From Platanthera guangdongensis (Eukaryota; Streptophyta; Magnoliopsida; Asparagales; Orchidaceae): a stretch of DNA of 64,000 nucleotides. The notes beneath the pieces are model-generated. The model saw only the letters and a program-made list of their open reading frames with translations, searched no databases and was not told where the DNA came from. The position numbers and the translations under genes were made by a program. Position 1 is the first letter of the stretch. Each line of letters begins with the position of its first letter. Of this stretch, positions 22,330-33,600 are shown piece after piece. The stretch is from contig CM077163.1 in assembly GCA_039583875.1 (NCBI GenBank), forward strand, positions 236,646,646-236,710,645, in the 5' to 3' direction.

Positions 22330-23401
22330 CCCTAGTAAAAAAAGGCACCTTCCGAGATACGTCAACGACGAGATGCCGGGCGGTGTTAAAACCTAAAAAT
22401 GGATTAATCCCATAAATCTCCACCGTCGAAGACCAAGGTTACTATTGCTGCCTAGAAAATAAAGTAGTTTTGAACATAAAATGGATGAATTTTTTGTAAG
22501 TGAGGTCGGGCGTTAACAAACGACAGTTCATAACCACCGCATTCATGATCGTCTTTATCGTGTCAAACAAAGCTGAAGGCTATGTTTGTTTGAGCACTTG
22601 TACTCCATTTTCTAGTTGGATAAAAGCCTTACTACTTAAATAAACCATTTGCAAAACCTCTCATTCTCACCGTCAAAAAAACAACACTCAAGCTTTTATC
22701 CCAGTACAATGGGGTCGGCTAACATTCTCACTGTCAATGCTCAAAATAACATTTTGGTCATAGTTGAGACCACAACCCCCACCCTCCATCTCTCACCGTC
22801 CACATTCTCACTGTTGGAACTAAGAAACTCGCTCCATGTTGTTCGGATCAGGGGTGGCCAAAGCTTACTGATTTAGTAGTCGCCCCGCATATGTCTTGGC
22901 GAGAAGAGGGTGGCGAATCAAAAGAATAGCTCTAGGCTGCATATAAACAAGACTCACGTGCTACAACGAGGAAGTTCTGTCACACACCCGGAAGTCTATA
23001 GGAAATTTTCCTCCTAAAGCCATTGCTGAGTTTGACACAAATGAGACTAACTCTGAACTTGTCCCTCATAGAGGAGTGAATGCCCCCTCTACTTGTGCTC
23101 TGAGGTCCTATTTATAGGCAATTTCAAGAGGAGTTGGGGTACTAATTGATTGGATTGAAGGAATGTTTGATGGATACTAATTTTAGCCCCAAGAAGGTTG
23201 AAATCAAAATTCAAATCTACGAGGAAGAAAGTGTTTTTCTCCATCTGCAGCCCAATTCAAAGTTCTAACTAGAAATTGGGTTGAATCATCAAATTCCACT
23301 TCCTAGAGGATTATAGTTAAAGAACATTACACACTGTACTTTCTCGCGGTTAGACCCATGATCCAAACATTTATCTGACAAATTATAATGACATTTGCCT
23401 T
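22330..23401. other. Upstream region of the RING gene, no gene seen
   Basis: It contains a partial copy (about 22455-22580) of the dispersed MITE-like repeat and otherwise featureless sequence. The likely promoter of the RING gene lies just above 22313; I cannot point to a clear TATA box. Confidence 0.3.
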
Positions 23402-23618
23402 GGGCTCCGTTTGCGCTTCTGCTCCGGTGAGTTTGGACAGAAAAGCCACCGTTATAGAATATATATTTGGTATGACAACTGTTGTGTCCGCCATCCTGAA
23501 AAAAATCTAGTTTTGAGCATAGATGTGGATGAAGTTTGTAAGGCGGGGTTAGGGAGTTCATGAACAATGGTTCATAACCACCATGTTCATGTCCGCCAAC
23601 GCCATGCCAAACAGACCC
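23402..23618. mobile_element. MITE-like repeat with short terminal inverted repeats
   Basis: The ends GGGCTCCGTTTG and CAAACAGACCC are near-inverted. The interior (GAGTTTGGACA, GGTTCATAACCACC) is related to the repeats at 17430 and 20015. No clean target duplication is seen. Confidence 0.55.
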
Positions 23619-23857
23619 TTAACTTAAAAAATCTAGAATCTAGGAGCTTATTTACCTTAAATCGCGACCTACACTTTTTTATTTTTAACATCCCCTTTCA
23701 TCCGGTGACAACATATCTCTAGACATCCGTTTTCAACATCTAAGAATGAAGATTTTCTAACCCCAAAGTCTAAAACCCTAAAACTCTAAACCCTAAACTC
23801 TGAACTTCTTCAAGTCACTCGAATATCATAATTTATATATCCATAGTGTGTTTTAGT

Positions 23858-24177
23858 TGAAGGAGAAAACACCATGGAGCCGACGACACGTACAAGATCA
23901 AAGAAAAGGAAGAGTTAAGAGAGCAGTAAACAAAAGAGGCAGGAGAAGCTGTTGTGCAAGATAAGAGCAAAAAGATAGAATGATGTAAATCCTATCTAAA
24001 GATGATGTCATCTCAACTTATCTCTGTTGCCTTTTTTAAAAATTTCTACTGTCTACAAAACAACCATGTAATAACATAAATAAAAATTACAGAGGTGAAC
24101 AAAACTCTTTTTTCTTATCAAAGTTTGATAGCACTCTTTGCACAAAATAAAAAAACAACAGGTCCAATTAACTAAGA
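23858..24177 (+). repeat. 5' LTR of the copia element
   Basis: It starts TGAAGGAGAAAACACC and is colinear with 28270-28579, with scattered substitutions and small indels. The divergence suggests that the insertion is not recent. Confidence 0.88.
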
Positions 24178-24178
24178 T

Positions 24179-24190
24179 TGGTATCAGAGC
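24179..24190 (+). other. Primer-binding site, tRNA-iMet type
   Basis: TGGTATCAGAGC is the standard plant copia primer site complementary to the 3' end of initiator tRNA-Met. It lies one base after the LTR. Confidence 0.9.
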
Positions 24191-24264
24191 CAGCATGGTT
24201 AACTTGAGGTGAAGGTTTCTTCACTAACAAATGTGGTATTAGAGTAGCAACAAAGGAAGGATAG

Positions 24265-25299
24265 ATGGCTTCATCATCTACCGGTTACATACCTCTCTAT
24301 AGCCAAACAGGTGTGCCAATCTTTAATGGAGAGATGTATGAATTCTGGAGCATCTGAATGCTCACTCTTTTTGATTCTCAAGATCTATTGGATATCATAG
24401 AACAAGATAGGACTACAACATAAAAACCAGAGGTTATGTCACCACTCAAAATCACAGAGATTGCATCCACGGTGAAAACAACTACAAAAGAAGATCATAT
24501 CAAAAATGCAAGAGCTTTACTCCTCATACAACAAGGTGTGCCCAATACAATATTCACAAGGATAATGGGAGCCTCTTCTACAAAAGAGGCATGGGACACC
24601 CTTAACGAAGAGTTTAAAGGAACTCATAAGGTAATTTCAATCAAAGTGCATACTTTATGGAGACAGTTAGATGCTATTGAAATGAAAGAACATGAATCCA
24701 TTCTGGATTTTTATGCTAGAGTATCTAATACGACAAACCAAATCCGTAATCTTGGAAAGGTTGTTGAAGATCAATAATTTGTCCACAAGATTATGAGAAG
24801 TTTACCTACAAAATACGATCATATTGTAGCAGCAATTGAAGAAGCACATGATATGGATTTACTAACTACTACAAAATTAATAAGTTCACTACAATCTCAT
24901 GAGGACAAACTTAAGAAACATGCTCGAATAGTGGAACAAGCTTTACAAATAAATATAACAAACTGTAGAATGGCTCAAAGACCTCCTCAAAGGAATAAGA
25001 AATATAACCAAAAGGGCAAAGATAAAGGAGAGAACCTTATTTTCAAATACACCTATGTATGTAAGCTTTGTAAAAAAACAACTCACAATACGCAAGATTG
25101 TTTTAACTGTTGCAAAAGGTGTAAAAAGCCATCACATTTTGATAAAGATTGTTGGTATAAGAACAGAGAAGAAGTGAAATTTACTGAAAAAGGAAATAAA
25201 GAAGCACTGTTCTTTACCAGTGACAATTCCACACCAAAAGGACCATCAAAGACTAGATGGTACATTGATAGTGGAGCGTCGAGTCACGTGTGGAGATAA
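24265..25299 (+). pseudogene. Copia gag with zinc knuckle and protease start, disrupted
   Basis: It begins at ATGGCTTCATCATCTACCGG. The gag frame is broken by TGA near 24355 and TAA near 24421 and 24776. UBN2-type gag sequence follows (KEAWDTLNEEFKG, MRSLPTKYDHIV). A Cys-rich knuckle (CKRCKKPSHFDKDCW, C-x2-C-x4-H-x4-C) leads to WYIDSGASSHV, the aspartic protease active site, after which a stop interrupts the frame. In an intact element this would be one polyprotein with the downstream integrase and reverse transcriptase. Confidence 0.85.
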
Positions 25300-26441
25300 A
25301 AGCCAATTTATTGCACTGGATGAAACTACAAATTCTGTAGTTTATCTAGGAGATGGACAATCACATACTATTAAAGGTAAAGGAACACTTGTAGTAACTA
25401 CAAGTACTGGTCAGCTAAGAACAATAAGTGATGTACAGTAGGTACCTCATTTAACTCAAAATCTGTTTAGCATTGGACAACTGCAAACCAAAGGATATAC
25501 CATAATATTTACAGCTAAGCAATGCAAAATAATAGAAGATCAAACCAAACAATTAATTATTTTAATACCCATGACATCCAATCAAGTCTTCTACCTTGAT
25601 ATGATGCCACTAGCTCTTTCCACTACTATACCTGAAGGAACTCAAGGGACTTTATCCACGTTATGACACCATCGCCTTGGACATTTACATTGGAAAGCTC
25701 TCCAACAAACTGCAAAAGTAACAAAGGTAATGCCACAACAAATCAAAATTCAAAAGGAGTGATGTCATAGCTCTGCGGAAGCAAAGGCAAAAAGGCTTCC
25801 TTTTTCCAAAGAAGTACATGGAAAAGCAAATTTGCATTGGATCTCATACATGCTGATCTATGGGGACCGGCTCAAACACTTTCACAAATCAGAGGCTTGT
25901 GAAGCATTCAGAACGTGGAAAGTAAAAGTAGAAAAACAAATGCAAAAAGAAGTAAAAGCTCTAAGAATAGATAGGGGAGGAGAATTCCTCTCTCATCAGT
26001 TTTTAAACTTTTGTGAACAAGAAGGAATAAGAAGAGAGTTAACAGCACCTCAAAGCCCACAACAAAATGGTGTGGTAGAGAGAAGAAACACATCATTGTT
26101 GAAATGGCAAGAGCAATGATGCTCCTAAAGGAGTTACCTAAAGCATATTGGGCTGAAGCTGCCAATACAGTTGTTTATATCCTTAACAGAACACTAACAA
26201 AGGCCCTGCAGTTCAACACCCCGTATGAAACCCTCTTCAACAGAAAACCCTTCATTGCTCACTACAAAGTGTTTGGATGCATTGATATGCTTTGAATACA
26301 ACCAAAGGCAAGTCAGAAGCTAAAACTGAAAAAACTCCTTTTTTTTGGGTATGATAATTACTTAAAAGCCTACTGTCTACACAATCCCCACACAAACCAA
26401 TTGATAATCTCTCGAGATGTTCAATTCAATGAAGCAGACAA
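25300..26441 (+). pseudogene. Copia integrase region, multiply frameshifted
   Basis: Recognisable pieces are the GAG pre-integrase stretch (LTQNLFSIGQL), an RIDRGGEFLS segment with the second catalytic Asp, and AVSPQQNGVVERRN-like sequence (here QSPQQNGVVERR) with the catalytic Glu. A deletion seems to have removed the region round the first catalytic Asp between about 25870 and 25900, because LYGDRLKHF passes almost directly into KSEACEAFRTWK. Confidence 0.75.
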
Positions 26442-28269
26442 ATGGGACTGGGGATCAGAAAAGGAAAATCCAACAAACCAAGAGTTGTGGTTGAACAAGG
26501 GCATTACATCCCATGTTCCCTCCAAACAACACCTGATGACTATATCTCATCCATTAAGGATATAGTAGATCAAAACACATCTTCATCATCATCTCCCCAT
26601 TCATCCAGCCACGAGGAAACGAATGTTACAGAACCTTCTAGTTCATCACCCATACTGAAAACAAAAAGCCTGCAGGAGATCTATGATCAATGTGAGCTGG
26701 CGCTCAGTACAAACATTCCAGTGACCTTTGAAAAAGCTTCCAAATCAGATTCATGGAGGAAAGCTATGAGGGAAGAAATAGAAATGATAAACAAACAACA
26801 AACTTGGACCCTGACCAAAAGACCTCTTATCCAAGAGGTAATAGGGTTAAAATGGATATTTAAAGTTAAGACAAATGAAGCCGGTGAAACTGTTAAACAT
26901 AAAGCTAGACTCGTAGCAAAAGGCTACTCTCAAATACATGACAGAGATTTTGTTAAGTCATTTGCTCCAGTGGCTCGTATGGAAACCATCAGATTCATCA
27001 TAGCTAAAGTCGCTCCGAACTGCTATCCAATATATCAACTTGATATAAAATCTGTTTTTCTTAATGGAGTACTAAAGGAGGAAGTCTTTGTAGACCAACC
27101 ATGTGCCTTTATCACCCCAGGACATGAACATGATGTTTACAGATTACATAAAGCATTATATGGGCTTAAACAGGCTCCTCGAGCCTGGAAAGAAAACATA
27201 GATGCATTTCTCATTCAAGATGAATTCACTCGATTCCATGTGGAAGTCTCCCTCTATATAAAATCAAAGAAAGCACACATTTTACTTGTATATATCTATG
27301 TGGATGACATTATCTATACAAGAAACAGTCCCATTATGATGCAAACATTTAAAGACTCAATGTTGCACAAATATGAAATGACTGATCTTGGTCTACTGCG
27401 ATTTTTTTGGATACAAATCACACAACACCGAACTCATATTTTTCTTTCACAAGAGAAATATGCTACAGAATTAATAAGCAAATCTGGGCTCAGTGATTGT
27501 AATGTCACTCTAACCCCAATAGCTACATCAGAGATTCTAGCAAAGAGAAAAGAAGGAGAAGAAGGTACAGATGAAGAAGGCTATCGTGAGCTTATTGGCT
27601 CTATGATTTATTTGACACATACCAGATCATATCTAGAATATGGAGTAATCAAATTATCCAGGTATGTTTCAAATCCAAGTAAACATCATATGGAAGTTGC
27701 AAAACGTCTCTTACAATATGTGCAAGGCACAAAGAACCATGGACTGATATATGAGAAAGGGGGAAAAGGAACCCTAAATGGATATTGTGATTCCGACTGG
27801 GCAGGAGATCGTGAAGACAGAAAAAGCACTGGAGCATACCTATTTGCATATGGCAACCGTCCAATTTCATGGAGCTCACGCAAACAACAAACAATAGCCT
27901 TGCCATCCACCGAAGTAGAATAGATGGCATTGTCAAGTGCAGCATGTGAAGCAGCATGGTTAAAGCAACTTGAAAAGCTGATACAAGAAGATAAAGAAGT
28001 CGAGAAAGAAAAAAAACCAGTGTTAATCAAATGTGATAACACCTCAACAATAACGCTTTCCAAAAACCCCATCTTCCATAACCAGAGTAAACACATCACA
28101 GTGAAGCATCATTTTGTCCGTGAACAAATTGAGCTCGACAAACTGCAAGTGGAATATTGCACAACAGAACTCCAAGTAGCTGATATCCTAACAAAAGCCC
28201 TACTGAAACATCACTTTCTTGCCTTAAGAAACACGATGAAGGTCGGGCCGCCTCCAGCTCAAGAGGGGG
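26442..28269 (+). pseudogene. Copia reverse transcriptase and RNase H
   Basis: The longest frame of the element (26442-27923) carries the RVT_2 domain: WIFKVKTNEAGETVKHKARL, FAPVARMETIR, ALYGLKQAPRAWKE and the catalytic YVDD in VYIYVDDIIY. RNase H follows with GYCDSDWAGDREDRKSTGAY. A TAG at 27921-27923 separates the last RNase H part (27924-28289), which ends LQVADILTKAL. The reverse transcriptase stretch alone is intact, but no functional polyprotein can be read from the element. Confidence 0.88.
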
Positions 28270-28579
28270 TGAAGGAGAAAATGCCATGATCTGGAGCCGG
28301 CGACACCTACAAGGTCAAAGAAAAGGAAGGAGTTAAGAGAGCAGTAAACAAAGGAGGCAATAAAAGCTGCCGTGCAAAATAAGAACAAAAGGATAGAATG
28401 ATGTAAATTCTATCTAAAGATGATGTCATATCAACTTATCTATGTTGCCTTCTTTTTAAAACAGCCCTGTAATAGCAAAAATAAAAAATACAGTGGTGAA
28501 CAAAACTCTTTCTTCTTATCAAAAATTTGATAGCACTCTTTGCACAAAATAAAAAACCAACAGGTCCAATTAACTAATA
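28270..28579 (+). repeat. 3' LTR of the copia element
   Basis: It starts TGAAGGAGAAAATGCC right after the purine tract and ends before TTAGT. It matches the 5' LTR. Confidence 0.88.
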
Positions 28580-28584
28580 TTAGT

Positions 28585-29442
28585 ATCTCTAACTTCATTT
28601 TTCTATAGTTCATAACATTCATGCACAAAAATCTCCTTGTAAGTTTACAGGGGAGATTTTTATAATTACAAAAGTAAGAGGGGTGCAACCTGTAATCTAG
28701 CAAAACTTATAGGGGAGGTCCTGGTAAATGGCCCATATTTGAAGTTACAAAGGCCCTTCAATTCAGTTTTCAATATTACATGATGTCTTCTCCCAGTTAA
28801 CTACATTACAACTAGATGAGAAATTTGTTATACTAAAAAGTAACGATGTAAACTCCATGGGAAGATTATTGTAATTACAAACAACAATAATTAACCCTAA
28901 AATATATTTTGTTTTGTGATGAATGATGTGTCATTAAGAAGGCAAATGATGAAATATGATTCATTAATATTTTTCATTTATTTTCAGGTGGTGAAATATG
29001 ATTCATTAATATTCCTAACTTCAGATGCTGTGATGGTTGATATGAAGGATCCTGCTTCAGCTCCTGCTGGGAATCCAATGGACAACTCAGGTAACACGCC
29101 TTGGTCCATACAACCTGCTGCTATTTTCGCACTCTTTCTTGCTCGCTAATACAATATTTTTCGACCAGGTTTCGGCTACTGAGGCAAAAAATGGGACTTC
29201 GAATGTTGAGTTCGAGTGCTGGTGAAAACCTCTCTTTCTCGACCCAGCTTTCTTCCAATTAGGTTTACGAAATTGTTTGAATTTATATGAAAAAAATAGA
29301 GGAGATATCTAGGCGAGCTTGTGATATTCTTAAGGCTCTGTTCAGTTGGATGGAATTGAGACTTCAAAATTAGAATGAGAGGTTAACAATTCATTTGAAA
29401 AAGACTTTCAATTCTAATTACAAGCCCGAATTCCATCCAACC
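28585..29442. other. Flank with an exon-like segment and a truncated MITE
   Basis: A segment at 29002-29089 is bounded by TTTTCAG and a GT, and reads VKYDSLIFLTSDAVMVDMKDP, so it could be an exon of an unrecognised gene or a captured fragment; its 5' part is repeated just upstream (28955-28976). At 29335-29442 GGCTCTGTTCAGTTGGATGGAATT faces GAATTCCATCCAAC, a small inverted-repeat element whose right end was hit by the next LTR insertion. Confidence 0.35.
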
Positions 29443-30304
29443 TGTTGAAGCCAAAAATGGCATCTGTGGAGTTCGGGGTCCCAAAAGAGGGGTGACCTCA
29501 CACCTACTACACTCGGGAGAATGTCACAGACCAAAGGACCAAGAAGCTAGAAACAGACCCTCAACTCTAGCGCGGAGGTCCCACCACACCCCGGAAGGTC
29601 ACAATAACACTTCCCCTCCCTCACCAATGGCTGAGCTGGGTACCTTGGAGAGCTCTCTCACTCAACCAAGCTGAAGCCTAAGGAGGAGGAAGCCCAAAAA
29701 ACCTCTGCCTCCAAAGGTACCCAAGGGGTCTATTTATAATTTTTCCAAGTCTATGGACCAAAATGTCAGAAACACCCTTACGCCAAATAGGCCTTGTGCC
29801 AATAGAAAACACCCACACTTGGGGCAAAGAGGTAATTCCACCCCAAGGGTAAAACGGTAAAAGCATGGTCAAAAGAGATCCAAGGGCGGGAGAAGCCCTA
29901 CCCCCCCCCCCCCACCCCCCCCCCCCCCCCCCCCCCCCCCCTCCACCCCCCTCCCCGGGCACCCAAGATGAGCAGGTGACCCCAAAGAACTGGACAGCAG
30001 GGGGCAGGGGCGAGACACCGGCCCCGACCGATCTCGCCCCTCCAGGCCGCGAGGCTGGGCGAGAGCCCGGCCCCGGGCCGCTCTCGCCCTGCTAGGCCGC
30101 GGGGCTGGGCGAGAGCCCGGCCCCGGGCCAATCTCGCTACTCCTACCTCGCATCTATCAGGCTGGGGGCGGGTGTCCGCCAACTTGTCGAACCCGCCCGC
30201 CCCCCCCCTCAAAAAAAAGGGGCCACTGGGGGGAGGCAGATTTTTCCTCCCCCTGCTTGTATATGACAAGGGCTAGACCCACTCTGCGAATACGCGGTTG
30301 TACA
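29443..30304 (-). repeat. 3' LTR of TR-GAG copy 1
   Basis: On the plus strand it runs from TGTTGAAGCC to GGTTGTACA. It contains a TATA box in the minus sense (at about 29730, CTATTTATAA on the plus strand), a long poly-C stretch (29900-29950) and two to three GC-rich units of about 60 bp (GGGCGAGAGCCCGGCCCCGG). Confidence 0.85.
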
Positions 30305-30320
30305 CAATCCCCACTCTTTG
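30305..30320 (-). other. Polypurine tract of TR-GAG copy 1
   Basis: The minus strand reads GCAAAGAGTGGGGATTG immediately before TGTACAACC. It matches the tracts of the three related elements. Confidence 0.7.
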
Positions 30321-30379
30321 CGAGGTTGGCACAAGCTCGGAAAGAAACATCCAACTCAACGTATTTGTTGAGTGTAATT

Positions 30380-31190
30380 TTATTGCGCGGTCAAAAAGAT
30401 ACTTAGCCTCTCCGAGGAGTCAACCTGTCATGCCAACTGACGGGAGCCTGGGTGGCAAGACCCCCTCCGGGTAAAAAAACACTTAATCTCTCGGAGGGGT
30501 CAACCTGTCATGCCATCTGATGGGAGCCTGGGTGGCGAGACCCCCTCCGGGTAAAAAAAAACACGGGGCATCCACGAGAGGTGAGACCTATTCCCCCTCG
30601 AGGTGAGACCTGGGCATCCACTAGGCAGCAGAATCCATCTCGAGGTGAGACCTACCCCACCCTCTAAGAGATCAACCTGCCCTGCTAGCTAGTGAGAGCC
30701 TGACAGCGGAATCCATCTCGAGGTGAGACCTACCCCACCCTCCGAGAGATCAACCTGCCCTGCCAGCTAGTGAGAGCCTGACAACGAAATCCATCCCGAG
30801 ATGAGACCTACCCCACCCTCCGAGAGATCAACCTGCCCTGCCAGCTAGTGAGAGCCTGACAACGAAATCCATCCCGAGGTGAGACTTACCCTACCCTCCG
30901 AGAGATCAACCTGCCCTGCCAGCTAGTGAGAGCCTGACAGCGGAATCCATCCCGAGGTGAGACCTACCCCACCCTCCGAGAGATCAACCTGCCCTGCCAG
31001 CTAGTGAGAGTTTGACAGCGGAATCCATCCCGAGGTGAGACCTACCCCACCCTCCGAGAGATCAACCTACCCTGCCAGCTAGTGAGAGCCTGGCAGGGGA
31101 ATCCATCTCAAGGTGAGGAAACTGGGCATCCACGAGAGGTATCACCGGCCCTGCCCGGCTAGTGAGTGCCTAGGCAGTGGGACCGTCTCG
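30380..31190 (-). repeat. Tandem array of about 78 bp units, TR-GAG copy 1
   Basis: The best-preserved units (about 30600-31110) run from GAGAGATCAACCTGCCCTGCC through AGCTAGTGAGAGCCTGACAG to AGGTGAGACCTACC. Two diverged units precede them. Each holds the CTGCCAG...CTGRCAG hairpin core shared with the other arrays. The array lies between the protease region and the 3' LTR. Confidence 0.85.
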
Positions 31191-31427
31191 GAGAAAAAGG
31201 ACTATGCATCTCAATCAAACCTTACCAAAACCTACATCCTCAAACGGGAAAATATGTGTTACATGGTCCCCTGACTCAGCTGGTTACAAGATAAGAAAAA
31301 GGAAAAAAAACTTCCCCAGGCGAGGCATCCTCAGGAGGCCTAGGAATGATGGTCGTCTTCTGCTTCCTTCTTGTCGGACACTTCCATCCTGCTCAAGCTC
31401 TCCATGACCTTCTCCATCTCCTCCGCC

Positions 31428-32060
31428 TTAGCCCACCAAGAGATGGTGTTGACGGCCGTGACGTAACACTGTCTTGCCATCCTGGGGTCTCCCTTGATTC
31501 TGGCCTGGATCCCTCCTGAGCTGAACTTGAGACACTGGTGGAAAGAGACGACACACAACGAAAGGAGCTGATGAGGGGCCTTCCGAATATGGCGTTGTAG
31601 CTGCTTGAAGCATCAACATGACGAACCGACAGTTCCTTGAGATTCCTCCCAATTTTACTTGGAGTCCTACTCCACCTTCAACCTCCTTCCTCTCACCTGA
31701 AAATCCGAACAGGGGTCCGTTTGAGGCCAACACCCTCCTTGGTTCCACTTTAATCTCGTCAAACGCCCTCTTGAAAACAACGTTGATGGAGCTCACATTG
31801 TCAACAAAGATCCGGGAGACGGTGTAGCCCTCGATGGCCGTCTGGATGACCAGCGCATCACAGAACGGATCCTCATGATCCGGCATGTCCTTCACTGAGA
31901 AGGTGATCTTCTCCTCCTGGGGCGGGGTCTGGGATGTTGAGGCGACGCTCCGTCGGTACATGACATGGAGGCTTGCCTTCCGAGTGGCCTCGATCCCCAC
32001 TCCACCATGGATCACCGCTATACCGCCTCGGGGTCCCACGTCGACCCGGTACTCACACAC
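31428..32060 (-). pseudogene. Retroelement protease domain, TR-GAG copy 1
   Basis: It is colinear with the protease of copy 2: ALVIQTAIEGYTVSR, then an active-site loop reading DNVSS where copy 2 has DNGSS, then GPLFGFSGERKEVEGGVGLQ and NCRFVM. The catalytic Asp is present, but the normally invariant Gly is Val, so the enzyme is probably inactive. The frame shifts near 31620, after which the C-terminal part (SQVQLRRDPGQ) is in the wrong frame. Confidence 0.75.
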
Positions 32061-32061
32061 G

Positions 32062-33375
32062 TCATCCCCCCTCTCTGGGTAGAACCTCCTCTACCCGCAC
32101 CGGCGGTTGCGGCTGGGCAGGGCCTCTCGCCCCCCTCACTTCTAGGAACTCGGGGCAGGTAGCCATGACGTGACCCTCCACCTGGTGAAAGTCACAGTAG
32201 GGTAACTCTACCCTGATCCTTCTCCTTCGCTGGCGGTTCCTCCTCTTCCTTCTACCAATATCCATCGCTTGTTGTGGTGGGGGTAGGAGCTGCCTAGGGG
32301 TTTGCCTTGAGAAGTTGAACCTCCCTTGACCCCCATGGAAGTTCCCCCCATCTTGGACGTAACCTCTTCCTGGACCATGAATGGGTCCTCCCTGCTGCCT
32401 CCAACCTGGTTCTGGACCCTTCTGAGCTCTCCGCTCCTCTCTCCTTCTTCCTTCCTGAAGTCTCAAGGCACCTTGCTCCTTCGACTCCATCTCTGTTAGC
32501 TTCGCCAACTTCTTGATAAATGTCGGGTTGGACGCCTCCATGGCTATCTCCTCGGTCACCCTTTCCATCAGCTCCTCAAAGGAAAGGAGGACCTTTCGAG
32601 TCAGGCTCATCTTGAAGAACCCCGCGCGCAACCCCACCATGAACTCCATCTGGAGGGCATACCCCGACATCTCCTGAATATCCAGGATCTCTTCCTGAAA
32701 CCTGTCAACGTAATGGGCCAGCGACTCCTCGACCCCCTGCCTTATCAGGAAGATGGACTCAGGACTCTTCTTCCTCTTCTTGGAGGTGGAGAAGCGAAGC
32801 TGAAAGCTCCAGCTCAAGTCCTCGAACCCATAGATCGACCTCGGAGGGAGTTGATGAAACCAGTTCCTTGCATTCTCCTTCAACGTGATCGCAAAGAGGC
32901 GACACTTGAAGACATTTGTCATTGGCCTGATGGAGATGGCATCCTCGAACCACTGCAGATGCTGGGCGCGGTCATCTGATGAACCTCACGGGAACGAGAG
33001 CTGAGATGATCAGCTCGCTGAAGGGTGACCACTTAAGTGGTGGTCTCGCCACCCCTACTCGCGCGACCTGCACGCCTGTGAGGTTGGCACTCGCCGGGCT
33101 GGAGAACAACTCCCGGCCGGTGAGGTCTCGCTCAACCTCATCTCCCATCCTCTCCTTCCCGGGCCTTCTTCCTGGTGCGCTTCCTTCTCCCCCTGCTGGG
33201 GTCATCTCGCCTAGACCTCTGAGAGTCGACTCGTCGAGAGGGGGGGGGAGCTAGCTCTTGAGGGGTCGGGGTGGAGCTGCCACCCTGAGGAGCAATGCTT
33301 CGCAGCATCTCCATGATGCCCTGGATGGAGGCCATGAACTCTTGCCTCCCCACAAAGGGTCCTGGGCTGGGGAGC
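32062..33375 (-). pseudogene. Retroelement gag, TR-GAG copy 1
   Basis: The core gag domain (32922-32062) has the retrotransposon_gag motifs FKCRLFAITLKENARNWFHQ, SIYGFEDL and ESLAHYVDRFQEEIL. A zinc-knuckle variant follows, YCDFHQVEGHVMATC (C-x2-H-x4-H-x4-C), as in Tat/Ogre-type gags. The N-terminal part (MGRQEFMASIQGIMEMLR, a Pro-rich and then very basic Arg/Lys stretch) is in a different frame, and there are stops between the parts (32922-33000). The coat-forming role is known for the family; this copy cannot make an intact product. Confidence 0.8.
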
Positions 33376-33448
33376 TCGCCGAGATCATCACTACCTCACT
33401 GACCTCCAGTCATGACACTCTCCTGAGATCTTCTGTGTTGGTCACTCT

Positions 33449-33465
33449 CCACGCTCACCGCACCA
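33449..33465 (-). other. Primer-binding site, tRNA-Phe type
   Basis: The minus strand reads TGGTGCGGTGAGCGTGG next to the 5' LTR. It is complementary to the 3' end of plant tRNA-Phe (CCACGCTCACCGCACCA) as I remember that sequence. Confidence 0.7.
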
Positions 33466-33469
33466 AAAG

Positions 33470-33595
33470 TGTTGAAGCCAACTTGTCACACCCCCCCCCC
33501 CCCCAAAAAAGGGGCCACTGGGGAGGCAGATTTTTCCTCCTCCTGCTTGTATATGACAAGGGCTAGACCCCACTCTGCGAATACGGAGTTGTACA
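33470..33595 (-). repeat. 5' LTR of TR-GAG copy 1, internally deleted
   Basis: It keeps the two ends of the 862 bp LTR (TGTTGAAGCC and the last 115 bp up to GTTGTACA) but lacks about 735 bp between them, including the TATA box. Confidence 0.82.
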
Positions 33596-33600
33596 CAACC

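Larger units (their letters stand above)
23858..28579 (+). mobile_element. Complete but inactive Ty1/copia LTR retrotransposon
   Basis: The 5' LTR (23858-24177) and 3' LTR (28270-28579) bracket gag-pol sequence. The element is bordered by the 5 bp duplication TTAGT (23853-23857 and 28580-28584). A tRNA-iMet primer site TGGTATCAGAGC follows the 5' LTR and a purine tract AAGAGGGGG precedes the 3' LTR. The domain order gag, zinc knuckle, protease, integrase, reverse transcriptase, RNase H is that of copia. Many in-frame stops and frameshifts show it is dead. Confidence 0.92.
29443..33595 (-). mobile_element. Non-autonomous gag-protease LTR retrotransposon (TR-GAG type), copy 1
   Basis: It is a minus-oriented element bordered by the 5 bp duplication CAACC (29438-29442 and 33596-33600). 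It has a 126 bp 5' LTR (33595-33470), a tRNA-Phe-type primer site, gag-protease sequence, a tandem array and an 862 bp 3' LTR (30304-29443). No reverse transcriptase, RNase H or integrase is present between the protease and the array. It closely resembles the nested element at 47351-55655. The short 5' LTR is an internally deleted form of the long one. Confidence 0.85.

Noticed and set aside
29678..30269. Gly-rich minus-strand ORFs
   Set aside because: They are translations of a poly-C/poly-G stretch and GC-rich units inside an LTR.
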